Source of the DNA: Candidatus Microgenomates bacterium
Lineage (GTDB): Bacteria; Patescibacteriota; Microgenomatia; UBA1400; UBA12108
DNA: 45,748 nt
NCBI GenBank assembly: GCA_003576945.1
Contig: QEVC01000006.1
Span: 1 to 45,748 of the forward strand
Reading direction: 5' to 3'
Shown here one piece after another: positions 7,714 to 16,290 of this stretch. A program made the position numbers and the translations under genes. Every line of letters begins with the position of its first letter. Within the stretch, counting starts at the first letter, position 1. Under the pieces are notes generated by a model, which saw nothing but the letters and a program-made list of their open reading frames with translations, was not told the DNA's origin and did not search any database.

Positions 7714-7933
7714 TTATATGAAAAAGAGAGAGATAGAAGAAGAGCAAGTTGAACAAACCGAGGTGGATGGGAAAACAGAGGCAAAAGCTAAGCGGAAAGA
7801 GGGAGTGGAGCGACGGAAGAGTGCGAAAAAGAAAGACAAGATTGCAAGATGGAGCGGTTTCATCCTATTATTCGTTGTAGTAATAGTGGGATTTTTACTT
7901 TGGATCGCAGGAGAGATGCGGGTGGGATATTAA
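7706..7933 (+). CDS. Small single-pass membrane protein
   Basis: 75 residues: a charged, Lys/Glu-rich N-terminal half (residues 1-47), one strongly hydrophobic segment WSGFILLFVVVIVGFLLWIAG (about 49-69) and a short tail. An ATG at 7718 (MKKREIEE) is an alternative start. The overlap with cmk suggests cotranscription. It meets the convergent PBP gene with a 4-nt overlap. No family recognised. Confidence 0.55.
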   Translation: MDDYMKKREIEEEQVEQTEVDGKTEAKAKRKEGVERRKSAKKKDKIARWSGFILLFVVVIVGFLLWIAGEMRVGY

Positions 7934-10143
7934 AGTATTTTTCCTGTTTCTGGATTTTCACAATTTAATCTGGGTTCTTGCCCTCGAATAAAATAATCGT
8001 AGTGTTTGCTGTCGCAGGAGGCTCTGGCGCGGACGATAGCGTCTGGCTTGGCGAATGGTTGATCCTCTTTGCCACTTAAGAGGCTTTGCATGGTGCGACT
8101 CCAGATTGGGCTAGCGCCGGTGATGCCTGAGACAACCCTACTCATGGGAGAGTTGTCATTGTTGCCAACCCATGTCGAGACTAGGTATTCTGGCGTGTAG
8201 CCAATGGTCCAGTTGTCTCTTAGGTTGTTGGTGGTACCAGTTTTTACGGCCACGGTTTTGTTTTTAATATTTAAAACCGAGTTGTAGCCGAAGGCAGGGC
8301 TTCGGGCATTATTGTCCGAAAGGATTTGGTTAATCTGAAAAGCAACAGTTTCTGGGATGACTTGAGCGGATGGTTTTACCTCTTTTAATTTTAATGACTG
8401 TCCGTTTGCATCTTGAATTTTGAGAATTGGATTAAGTGGTTTCAAGACTCCATTATTAGCAAACACGGAGTAGGCTTGAGAAAGGTCAAACATCGTTACT
8501 TCACCACCACCGAGAGTAAGAGCGAGGCCGAAGCGAGTTGGATCATCCCAAGTGGTGATACCCATGCTTCTGGCAAGTTCTACGAGATTATCGACTCCCA
8601 GGCTGTTGAGTAACTTGATCGCTGGAATGTTGTAGGAGCTGCCGAGGGCGGTTTTTAGGGTTACTTTGCCATGGAAATTACCATCATAGTTTTTGGGACA
8701 GTAGTCGGGGCTCCCTGGTTGCCTAAAACAGATTGGGGAATCATCGATTGTACTACTGGGGGACAAGCCACGCATAAAAGCTAACGCGTAAGTGAGTGGT
8801 TTGATTGAGCTACCGGGTTGTCTTTCGGCGAGAGTGAGATTTACCTGTCCGTCATGCTTAGTGTCGAAGAAGTTGCGCGATCCAACCATGGCGAGAATCT
8901 CGCCTGTTTTTGGACTGACAATTAGTCCTGCGCCGTTATTAACATTTAAGGACTTTAAACTATCTAGTTCCTTGTTAACTTCTTGTTGAAGCTTGTTTTG
9001 TATACTTAAATCTAGAGAGGTCGTGACAGTTAGACCACCACGACTAAGAAGAGTTTCTCCGAATTGAGTTGCAAGTAGGCTGCGGACATACATGACAAAA
9101 TGAGGAGCAAGAATCTGATTACTACTAGCGTTTAGATTTAGTGGTGTTTCGGTTGCCTTTATTTTATCGTTCTCGCTAATCATACCTAGTTCGACCATGC
9201 GCTCGAGAACTTGGTGTTGACGGATCTTAGCTAAGTATGGAGTAGTACCATATGGAGAGAGGGTGGTGGGGGATACAGGTAGCCCAGTTAAAAACGCGGC
9301 TTCAGCTAAGTTGACATCTTTGATGCTTTTTCCAAGATATTCTTTTGAGGCCTCTTCAATTCCATAAGCCGTACCACCATATGGTACTTGATTGAGATAC
9401 ATTTCTAAAATTTCATCTTTAGAATAAATTTGCTCAGTACGGAGGGCGAGTACGATTTCTTTGAGCTTGCGAGTGATTGTTCGCTCGGTTGAGAGAAGGG
9501 TGTTTTTAATTAGTTGCTGAGTAATAGTGCTTCCGCCTTGGAGTGAAGAGGTGCAAAGTTGAAGGTTAAAGGCACAAGATACATTGTTTGTTAAGGCTCT
9601 GGCAATTCCTACTGGGTCTATGCCAGGGTGATGATAAAAATTCTTATCCTCTGCAGCAAGAGTTGCCTCAATGACGTGTTTTGGGAGACTATTAATGGTA
9701 ATGAGTGAGCGGTTTTCATCCTTGTATATTTGATAGAGCAAGATGCCATTTCGGTCTAGAATTTTGGTGGAAAGGGCGGGTGGATTGCTTTTGAGAACAC
9801 TCGGAGAAGGGAGATCTTTGAGTATAAAATAATAGAAACCACCTATAATGAGAAATCCTGTTACTAGACCAATTATGAAGAGGGGACGTAGCTTTGGTAG
9901 TTTAAGCTTGGGGGTAGAGAGGATTGGGAATCTCAAGCGAAAAGTAAATTTTTTCTGTTTTTTATTTTTAGATTTAGACAGACTTTTGAACTTGAGGAGT
10001 GTGTTGTGTATAGTATTTTTGATCAATTGATGGGTAGTAAGTACAAAGATTAGACTAATAGTGAACAGAAAAAAGATTGGTTTGCCGATGTATTCAAGTA
10101 CTTTTGCTAAGGAAAGTAGATTTCGTATTTGTTGGCGCTTCAT
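7930..10143 (-). CDS. Class A penicillin-binding protein (PBP1A-like), paralogue 1
   Basis: 737 residues. A long basic N-terminus precedes a membrane segment (PLFIIGLVTGFLIIGGFYYFIL, about 87-108). The GT51 transglycosylase domain has AAEDKNFYHHPGID and LQGGSTITQQLIKN. The transpeptidase domain has the SSIK nucleophile box near 443, the SYN motif and KTGTTNN near 633. It polymerises and cross-links peptidoglycan outside the membrane. It is the third gene of a PBP-GH18-PBP cluster. The C-terminus holds two Cys (CDSKHYDYF, LNCENPETG). Confidence 0.93.
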   Translation of the reverse strand: MKRQQIRNLLSLAKVLEYIGKPIFFLFTISLIFVLTTHQLIKNTIHNTLLKFKSLSKSKNKKQKKFTFRLRFPILSTPKLKLPKLRPLFIIGLVTGFLIIGGFYYFILKDLPSPSVLKSNPPALSTKILDRNGILLYQIYKDENRSLITINSLPKHVIEATLAAEDKNFYHHPGIDPVGIARALTNNVSCAFNLQLCTSSLQGGSTITQQLIKNTLLSTERTITRKLKEIVLALRTEQIYSKDEILEMYLNQVPYGGTAYGIEEASKEYLGKSIKDVNLAEAAFLTGLPVSPTTLSPYGTTPYLAKIRQHQVLERMVELGMISENDKIKATETPLNLNASSNQILAPHFVMYVRSLLATQFGETLLSRGGLTVTTSLDLSIQNKLQQEVNKELDSLKSLNVNNGAGLIVSPKTGEILAMVGSRNFFDTKHDGQVNLTLAERQPGSSIKPLTYALAFMRGLSPSSTIDDSPICFRQPGSPDYCPKNYDGNFHGKVTLKTALGSSYNIPAIKLLNSLGVDNLVELARSMGITTWDDPTRFGLALTLGGGEVTMFDLSQAYSVFANNGVLKPLNPILKIQDANGQSLKLKEVKPSAQVIPETVAFQINQILSDNNARSPAFGYNSVLNIKNKTVAVKTGTTNNLRDNWTIGYTPEYLVSTWVGNNDNSPMSRVVSGITGASPIWSRTMQSLLSGKEDQPFAKPDAIVRARASCDSKHYDYFIRGQEPRLNCENPETGKIL

Positions 10144-10197
10144 CTTATCTGATATTGTAATCTCGAGAGAGTAGTGAGTCTAGCCACAGCTGATGTG

Positions 10198-11340
10198 TTA
10201 GTATAGCGTTTTGATGGTGGGCCAAAGCCAGGGTACATTGTTGTCGTAACCGAGTGCCCAAAGGGCTATCCCGCCTAAACCACTAGAGCGAACAAGATCG
10301 AGCTTGAGTCTGATAGAAGCTTCATTTTCGAAATAAATCTGGGAATGAGTTCCCGACTCTGTGCTAATGCCATACGGAGTTAGAGAGTTTCGATCCCAAA
10401 CTAATTCTAAGATTTGTTCATTTAGCATGGTTTCAATGCGTTCGAGGCTGGTAGTGACGCCCCGGCTGGTAGTAATCGAGTATTTGCTAGTATCAATGGT
10501 GTCCCACTCGTAGCCGTAGAAGGGGATGCCTAAGAGGATTTTATTGGCTGAAATAACCTTGGTAAGTTCACTCAGATTTTTGAGAATGGAATGTTCAAAC
10601 TCACCCGAGAAATCACGTAGCGGAGAATTGGGTCCAGAACGTTGACTTTTTGGCATGGTGTAATCATAGGTCATAACAACGAAGTAGTCGGTGAGAGTTG
10701 TGAGGGCTGGGAGATCCCATAGCCGTTCTTTGGCTGCGGCCGAGGGGTAAATAGAGATGGTAATTAATGGACAGCTGTGGGATGCCTGTGCGCAGGTAGC
10801 ATCCTTTAGCTCAGTAATAAAGTTAGTAAAATTATTGCGCAGTGATTCAGAAATTGCCCCAATTGGTTCTAGGTCTATATTTATTCCAACAGCTTTTGCG
10901 TCAGACATAGTTTGAATAATGTTGTCAACGGCGGCCTTACGCGAGGTGGGGGAGTTGAGCATGGCAACTAGCGCATCTTCATCTTCTTGCATGTAGGTCA
11001 AAATCAAATTTTGATAAGAACCTCCTTCGAGTAGTCTTTTATAGTTGGTATATCCAGGGTCTTCTTCACGCGCATTAACTTTGGCATAGATTTCACCACT
11101 ACCTTTGAGGTGCAGCGCAAAGAACGCGAAATGAGTAATAGTGTCCAGAGATTCTTGAGATAATTTTTTCATGTTCCAGTAGGGAGCAAAACCCAGGATG
11201 ATATATTTTTTATCTTGGATTTTGTAGTTGGTTGAGGGATTTTGACCGAGAGGAGAGTGGGGAATTTGTGGGGGGAGTAAGATGTAAGTAACTAGACTAG
11301 ATAGCATCACCCCTAAAACAATTAGAACAACCTTTTTCAT
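10198..11340 (-). CDS. GH18-family glycoside hydrolase, membrane-anchored or secreted
   Basis: 380 residues with an N-terminal signal/anchor (MKKVVLIVLGVMLSSLVTYILL). The GH18 catalytic motif appears as VGINIDLEPIG, with D156 and the acid/base E158. The outermost Asp of the usual DxxDxDxE is Asn here, as in YaaH/SleL-like enzymes. FVVMTYDY and the C-terminal GIALWALGYD are typical barrel strands. The likely substrate is peptidoglycan or another N-acetylglucosamine polymer, given that the gene lies between two PBP genes. Its start overlaps the upstream PBP stop by 4 nt (ATGA). Confidence 0.85.
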   Translation of the reverse strand: MKKVVLIVLGVMLSSLVTYILLPPQIPHSPLGQNPSTNYKIQDKKYIILGFAPYWNMKKLSQESLDTITHFAFFALHLKGSGEIYAKVNAREEDPGYTNYKRLLEGGSYQNLILTYMQEDEDALVAMLNSPTSRKAAVDNIIQTMSDAKAVGINIDLEPIGAISESLRNNFTNFITELKDATCAQASHSCPLITISIYPSAAAKERLWDLPALTTLTDYFVVMTYDYTMPKSQRSGPNSPLRDFSGEFEHSILKNLSELTKVISANKILLGIPFYGYEWDTIDTSKYSITTSRGVTTSLERIETMLNEQILELVWDRNSLTPYGISTESGTHSQIYFENEASIRLKLDLVRSSGLGGIALWALGYDNNVPWLWPTIKTLY

Positions 11341-13571
11341 GGAGTATCAATTTCGGCTTCATCATTTTTGATGGCAACACCATTGTAGGGGATGTCGATT
11401 GGGGGTTCACGATAGCCTTCGGGATATGGCTCGCAAGTGACGCAATAGTCGCGAACAAAGGGGTCTGAAGCGACAGTGTGCATTTTGGCTTCAACGTCCC
11501 CAAACTCGCTTTCATTGTGGGGAGGGTGGTGGGTAGTTTTGTTAACAAACAACTCTTTTTGCTCTAGCGTGCTAACTGTAGGGACTGTTCCCTCCAAAAA
11601 ATACTCGTAGCGAGTTTCGCAGGGCCTATCTGGAGTTGGGAGAGTTCCAGAATCGGAACAAACACTGGCACCTTCAATTCCATTTTCTGGCTTAGGCCAA
11701 CCGGGAGTTTTTATGCCGGTGAGTGCGTAGCGCATAATCTTTTGCCAAATAGGTGAAGCGCCTGTTACACCACTAGCTACGTAGCTCATGGGAGAGTTGT
11801 CATTATTGCCAACCCAAGTGGCCACGAGTAAATCTTGGGTATAGCCGATAGTCCAGTTATCTCGTAGATTATTGGTGGTTCCTGTCTTAACTGCGACTGT
11901 TTTGCCGGGGACATTGAGGACCGAGTTGGTTCCGAAGGCTGCACTTCGGGCGTTATTGTCTGAAAGGATATGCGAGATTAGAAAGGCGGTTTCACTGGAG
12001 AGAACACGCTCTCTAGAATTATTCTCAGAGTTGCGGTTATAGAGCACTGTGCCACTACTATCCTCAACTTTTAAGAGGGGATCTAGGTCAACTCGTTCGC
12101 CATCATTAGCAAAGACACCAAAGGCAGTAGCCATATCAAGCATGGTAACCTCGCCGCCACCGAGAGTTAGTGAGAGGCCGTAGTTTTTGGGGTCTTTGAG
12201 ACTTTTTATGCCCATACTGTTAGCAAAATCGATAAATGACTCGAGTCCATTGAGAGCCAAGACTTTGACAGCTGCGATGTTTAAGGAATTGCCGAGTGCA
12301 AAGCGAATTTGAGTTAAGCCGCGAAAAGTAAGATCATAGTTTTTTGGACAATATTTGGGGCTTCCGGCGCTCGTAAAACAAATAGGAGTGTCGAGAAGCA
12401 TGGTAGAGGGGGTGATAACACGACTTTCGATCCCGAGAGCATAATTAATTGGTTTGATTGAACTACCAGGTTGCCTCAAGCTAGTGGTTACGTTAAATTT
12501 GCCGTCAATATCTTCGCTCCAGTAATCTTTACTCCCGATCATGGCGAGAATTTCGCCAGTTCCCGGGTTGGTGACAACGGCTGCACCGTTGCTAATTTTT
12601 AAGCGACTAAGGTTTTTGAGCTCAGCGGCAAGTGTTGCTTCGGCGGCTTCTTGGAGAGTAATGTCGAGAGTGGTTGTAACCTTGAGACCACCCTTGGTTA
12701 CTAGTTCCGTGCCATATTTATTTTCAATAAGATCGCGAACATACATGACAAAGTGAGGGGCGCGGATATCAACGCCAGCACTGCCATAAATTAATTCTGT
12801 CTCTTTGGTTTTGGTAGCTTCGTCATTAGTAATAAAACCTTCTTCTTGCATTCTACTAATAACTTGTGCTTGGCGCGATTTGGCAGCGTCGGGCGCACTC
12901 CAAGGGGAGTAACGAGAGGGAGCTTGAGGCAATCCTGCAAGGAGGCTAGCTTCGGCTAGAGTTAGATCTTTGGCACTTTTATCAAAATATCGCTTGGAGG
13001 CAGCCTCGATGCCATAGGTAGTGCCGCCGTAGGGAATGTGATTAACATACATTTCTAGGATTTGATCTTTGGTATAGAGAAGTTCGGTAGCGACGGTCAA
13101 AATGGCTTCTTTGATTTTGCGGCTAATCGTCCGTTCAGGATTGAGTAAGGTGACCTTGACTAGTTGTTGTGTGATGGTACTACCACCTTCGAGACGTTGA
13201 CCTGTTAAGGTTTTGTAGAGGGCTCTTAGGATACCGCCAGTATCAAAACCATGGTGAGTGTAGAAATTTTTGTCTTCGATGGCAATTGTAGCTTGGGTTA
13301 CGTATTTAGGAAGCTCATTAATTTTGATAGGAGTGCGATTTTGATCGGCATAAATCTCATAAAGAAGAACACCATTACGATCTAAGATTTTAGAACTTAC
13401 TGGGAAGGCTAGTGGACGGGAAAGCTTGGCGGGTGAAGGAAGGTCTTTAAGAAATAAGTATAGCCCGCCAAGAATCAATGAAACAAGGATGATCGTAACA
13501 CCCAATTGCTTGCGACTAAGTTGGGGGAGAAGGGTTTTTTTTTGAAGAAAATTGAATCTTGGTTTCCACAT
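11337..13571 (-). CDS. Class A penicillin-binding protein (PBP1A-like), paralogue 2
   Basis: ATG 13571 gives 744 residues; the longer upstream frame runs into the opposite-strand gmk gene. A transmembrane segment (LGVTIILVSLILGGLYLFL) is followed by GT51 motifs (AIEDKNFYTHHGFD, LEGGSTITQQLVK). Transpeptidase motifs are SSIK near 368, SLN and KTGTTNN near 561. Unlike paralogue 1 it carries a Cys-containing C-terminal extension (CVTCEPYPEGY). It is the first gene of the wall operon and overlaps the GH18 gene by 4 nt. Confidence 0.93.
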   Translation of the reverse strand: MWKPRFNFLQKKTLLPQLSRKQLGVTIILVSLILGGLYLFLKDLPSPAKLSRPLAFPVSSKILDRNGVLLYEIYADQNRTPIKINELPKYVTQATIAIEDKNFYTHHGFDTGGILRALYKTLTGQRLEGGSTITQQLVKVTLLNPERTISRKIKEAILTVATELLYTKDQILEMYVNHIPYGGTTYGIEAASKRYFDKSAKDLTLAEASLLAGLPQAPSRYSPWSAPDAAKSRQAQVISRMQEEGFITNDEATKTKETELIYGSAGVDIRAPHFVMYVRDLIENKYGTELVTKGGLKVTTTLDITLQEAAEATLAAELKNLSRLKISNGAAVVTNPGTGEILAMIGSKDYWSEDIDGKFNVTTSLRQPGSSIKPINYALGIESRVITPSTMLLDTPICFTSAGSPKYCPKNYDLTFRGLTQIRFALGNSLNIAAVKVLALNGLESFIDFANSMGIKSLKDPKNYGLSLTLGGGEVTMLDMATAFGVFANDGERVDLDPLLKVEDSSGTVLYNRNSENNSRERVLSSETAFLISHILSDNNARSAAFGTNSVLNVPGKTVAVKTGTTNNLRDNWTIGYTQDLLVATWVGNNDNSPMSYVASGVTGASPIWQKIMRYALTGIKTPGWPKPENGIEGASVCSDSGTLPTPDRPCETRYEYFLEGTVPTVSTLEQKELFVNKTTHHPPHNESEFGDVEAKMHTVASDPFVRDYCVTCEPYPEGYREPPIDIPYNGVAIKNDEAEIDTP

Positions 13572-13577
13572 AGTTCT

Positions 13578-13604
13578 ATTATAGCGGAGCATGCGTGATA
13601 TACT
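13578..13604. promoter_or_regulatory. overlapping divergent promoters for the PBP operon (-) and gmk (+)
   Basis: On the minus strand TATAAT (13583 to 13578) ends 6 nt before ATG 13571. On the plus strand TATACT (13599-13604) ends 10 nt before ATG 13615. Both transcripts would have almost no leader, and the two promoters share a gap of 43 nt. Confidence 0.55.
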
Positions 13605-13614
13605 ATTGTTCACT

Positions 13615-14253
13615 ATGGAAGAACATATTCCAGAAGATGTAGGGTTAGAACTTTCGAGAGCTAAGAAACGAGGAGTACTACTGGTTGTGTCTGGGCCATC
13701 GGGGGTAGGTAAAGATAGTGTGATGCTGGAACTCTTGGCAAAGTATCCGAAGATGCAAAAGTTGGTAACAACGAATAGTAGACCCAAGAGAGAAGAGGAG
13801 CAGGATGGGTTTGATTATCACTTTGTAAGCCGCGAAGAGTTTGAAAAACTAATTGCTGAGGAAGCTTTTTTTGAATGGGTAGAGTATCGTGGGCATTATC
13901 GAGGGGGTCAGAAGCGGCACGTGCAGGAAGCACTAGATTCTGGCAAGGATGTTATTTGGAGAATTGATGTTCGGGGAGTAATGAATATTCGCGCTAAAGT
14001 AAAAGAAATGTTCCCCCATTCGGCATTTGTAATGCTGGCAGTATCTGATCCAGATATTCTTAAAAAGAGAATGGAGGAGAGGGCTAGCGAGACTCAAGCA
14101 GATCTAGAATGGAGTGTGGATATGGCGATGTGGGAGCAGAGACAGTGGCACCATTTTGATTTTGTTGTTCACAACGAAGAAAATAAGCTTGACGAGACAG
14201 TTTCGGCGGTTGCCAACATTGTTGAGGCAACGAGAATGAAGGTGGTTGTGTAA
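13615..14253 (+). CDS. gmk: Guanylate kinase
   Basis: 212 residues from ATG 13615. P-loop GPSGVGKDS (27-35), the GMP-binding TTNSRPKREEEQDGFDYHFVS stretch and the lid region are present. The usual second GMP-binding segment NYYGT is replaced by YRGHYRGGQ, a modest divergence. It converts GMP to GDP. A second nucleotide kinase (cmk) is in the same window. Confidence 0.88.
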   Translation: MEEHIPEDVGLELSRAKKRGVLLVVSGPSGVGKDSVMLELLAKYPKMQKLVTTNSRPKREEEQDGFDYHFVSREEFEKLIAEEAFFEWVEYRGHYRGGQKRHVQEALDSGKDVIWRIDVRGVMNIRAKVKEMFPHSAFVMLAVSDPDILKKRMEERASETQADLEWSVDMAMWEQRQWHHFDFVVHNEENKLDETVSAVANIVEATRMKVVV

Positions 14254-14294
14254 ATTGCGCTCGCCTTGACCCTGGGTGTACAATAATTTTTAAC

Positions 14295-15518
14295 GTGCCA
14301 GGGATAATTAATAAATCATCGATTGCCCGAGCGGTTAAAGCGTCTTTTGATGAAGAAGTAGCGTTTGTTTCATCTCTGGTTAAAGCCCCAAGCCCCAATC
14401 CTTATACACCCCAAGATAGCCCATTACACAGTGCGGTTGAAGGTGAAGTTCCGACACTAATTTTCGATAAATTACGGGAAATTGGACTGGCCCCAAAGTA
14501 TGTGGGAGCGAGTCGCGAGAGAATGAATGTGGTAGCTGAGTGGGGTGAGAAGCGGGGGAGGAGTGTCCTCATGCTTAATGGGCATATGGATACAGCAGCC
14601 CTAGACATAAAACAGAGTGGGGGGAGCTACTCAGGAATAGTGAGGGATGGAAAAATTTTTGGACACGGAGTGCTAGACATGAAAGCGACCCTCGCGGCTT
14701 ATATTTTTGCTGTTTCGGCTTTGAAGAAGTGTAATGTTAAATTATCCGGCAAGTTGCTACTCGCATTTGTAGTAGATGAAGAGTCTGGGGCATGCAGCAA
14801 GCTTGGTACGCATTATTTACTTGAAAATGGGTGTTTGCCGAAAGCCTGTTTAATCGGAGAGCATGGGAGTGATTATGTGCGTGTGGGACAGAGGGGAATT
14901 TACAGATTCTTAATTCGAGTTAAGGGTAGCGCAGTACATACAGGAATGAGTGCGTGGGAGAAAAAGGAGGAAGGGAGAAATGCGGTAGTGGACATGGCAA
15001 AAGTGATTACAGCACTACAAGAGATGCATATTCCATTTAAAACATCAAAAATGTTTGAAGGGAGGCGACCTGTCATAACGTTCCCAACGCGGATAAGCGG
15101 AGGAACAGGGTTAAACGTCGTTCCAGATGAGTGTGTGGCTTACGGGGACGTGAGACTACTCCCAGGAAACTCAGATTCACAGATTAAGCTTCTGATGATT
15201 GAGAAGTTGTCGCCTTTGGGGGTGAAATACGAAATCGAAGATTTGTCTTATGCGCCGGCGGTTGAAGTGGATCCTCACGAAGAGGTGGTGCTAAGTTTGC
15301 AAAAAGCTGCGAAAGCCGTTCTCGGAAGAGTTCCAACGCCTAAGGTCTCGGGACCGGCGACTGAGGCATGGATGTTTGTGAAGAGGGATATTCCGACAAT
15401 CATGGGTTTTGGGCCGGATGGAGGAGGGGCACACGAGAGGAAAGAATGGGTCGACCTTGAATCACTAAGAGAGATAACTGAGGTTTACGCCAATTTTATC
15501 GCCGACTATTTAGGTTAG
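14295..15518 (+). CDS. M20-family metallopeptidase (ArgE/DapE/CPG2-like)
   Basis: 407 residues from a GTG start at 14295, which lies 10 nt after TACAAT. Zinc ligands of the family are visible: H97 in NGHMDT, bridging D128 in GHGVLDMK, catalytic E162-E163 in DEES, and a C-terminal His in GGGAHERKEW. The middle domain (GIYRFLIRVKGSAVHTGM to LNVVPDECVAYGDVRL) is the dimerisation lid. The substrate may be an N-acyl amino acid, succinyl-diaminopimelate or a dipeptide; sequence alone does not decide. Confidence 0.85.
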   Translation: MPGIINKSSIARAVKASFDEEVAFVSSLVKAPSPNPYTPQDSPLHSAVEGEVPTLIFDKLREIGLAPKYVGASRERMNVVAEWGEKRGRSVLMLNGHMDTAALDIKQSGGSYSGIVRDGKIFGHGVLDMKATLAAYIFAVSALKKCNVKLSGKLLLAFVVDEESGACSKLGTHYLLENGCLPKACLIGEHGSDYVRVGQRGIYRFLIRVKGSAVHTGMSAWEKKEEGRNAVVDMAKVITALQEMHIPFKTSKMFEGRRPVITFPTRISGGTGLNVVPDECVAYGDVRLLPGNSDSQIKLLMIEKLSPLGVKYEIEDLSYAPAVEVDPHEEVVLSLQKAAKAVLGRVPTPKVSGPATEAWMFVKRDIPTIMGFGPDGGGAHERKEWVDLESLREITEVYANFIADYLG

Positions 15519-15521
15519 AAT
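15516..15521 (+). promoter_or_regulatory. -10-like TAGAAT, 6 nt before ATG 15528
   Basis: TAGAAT, then aggctc, then ATG, overlapping the end of the peptidase gene. It is the same hexamer and spacing as upstream of maf. Confidence 0.45.
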
Positions 15522-15527
15522 AGGCTC

Positions 15528-16094
15528 ATGAAAAAGACGAACTACGTGATTTCGGCGGCACTAGTTGTTGTCGGGGTTGGTATTTTTTTATTCTCCCTAT
15601 ATACCGCTTCGCTAGTCGGACTTAGGAGACAACTAGGGATAGTGGGGGGAGATCTAGCACAAAGCGTTGATGTTAATAGACTATATCGTGGTCTTGTTGA
15701 GGTGGGGACGATGCCAAGTTGTGATTATTGGAAATCGATTATGCCAGTTCCCCGCTATATTTTTGCAAAACCACTTGAGAAACTACAATTAGGTAGAGAG
15801 CTATCGAGTAGGCGAGTGAACTGTAGTTTAACCTACCTGCTTGCAGGAAACTCTGAGCGGGGGGTATATACAATGTTAAAAGCGCTCAGGTACGATCTGG
15901 CGGGTGGGCAAATAATGAATGAATTAATGAAAGAGAACAAGGAACATTGTGGGTTACTACTTACTAATGCAACTTATGGAATGGTTGAAACTTATCTGGA
16001 GAGCGTCGAAGGCAATGCAAGGGGGATTATTGAGCGAGAGTATCAGGAGATTATGCGAGTTAACCGTCAGAACGCAGAGGTGTGTGGTTTGTAG
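15528..16094 (+). CDS. Hypothetical protein with N-terminal membrane anchor
   Basis: 188 residues. A hydrophobic segment (YVISAALVVVGVGIFLFSLYTASLVGL, about 6-32) is followed by a mostly helical extracytoplasmic part. That part has four scattered cysteines (SCDYW, NCSLTY, HCGLLL, VCGL), which could form disulfides. I do not recognise a family. It follows the peptidase gene by 9 nt and precedes the riboswitch leader. Confidence 0.65.
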   Translation: MKKTNYVISAALVVVGVGIFLFSLYTASLVGLRRQLGIVGGDLAQSVDVNRLYRGLVEVGTMPSCDYWKSIMPVPRYIFAKPLEKLQLGRELSSRRVNCSLTYLLAGNSERGVYTMLKALRYDLAGGQIMNELMKENKEHCGLLLTNATYGMVETYLESVEGNARGIIEREYQEIMRVNRQNAEVCGL

Positions 16095-16117
16095 GATTTT
16101 GAGCTAGATACACTAGA

Positions 16118-16146
16118 TTGACCGTCAACCTCGGAAGTTTTAGAGT
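16118..16146 (+). promoter_or_regulatory. promoter of the cobalamin riboswitch leader
   Basis: TTGACC (16118-16123) and TAGAGT (16141-16146) are separated by exactly 17 bp. Transcription would start near 16153, shortly before the riboswitch P1 stem. This is one of the better -35/-10 pairs in the window. Confidence 0.6.
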
Positions 16147-16158
16147 TAAGTAAAGATT

Positions 16159-16290
16159 AACAAGTTAACAAGATATTGGATAAGGAAGTGGGGTGAAAAT
16201 CCCTCGCTGTGCCGCAACGGTTAAAGTCCGGAACTTGCCAATATTCTTGCCTTATTACGCGTCCTCCGAGCGAGAGGATGAAGGGAGTGT
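16159..16290 (+). promoter_or_regulatory. Cobalamin riboswitch, small env8/Cbl-II-like type, with kissing loop
   Basis: P1 pairs caagatattgg (16169-16179) with ccaatattcttg (16238-16249), with one bulge. The core holds aggaagtggggtgaaaatcc and cgcaacggttaaagtccgg, which align with the conserved core of small cobalamin riboswitches. The canonical B12-box peripheral domain is missing. A downstream hairpin, tcctc (16262-16266) with gagga (16274-16278), has the loop cgagcga. Its agcga is complementary to tcgct (16204-16208) at the L5 position. That matches the known L5-L13 kissing interaction, which places the start region of the next gene under control. Assigned by eye from motifs. Confidence 0.85.

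Noticed and set aside
13572-13787. N-terminal extension of PBP paralogue 2
   Set aside because: It runs through the opposite-strand gmk coding region; ATG 13571 just before the basic/transmembrane segment fits the family.
16209-16277. Longer N-terminus for the riboswitch-downstream protein
   Set aside because: It would lie within the riboswitch aptamer core and P1 3' strand.
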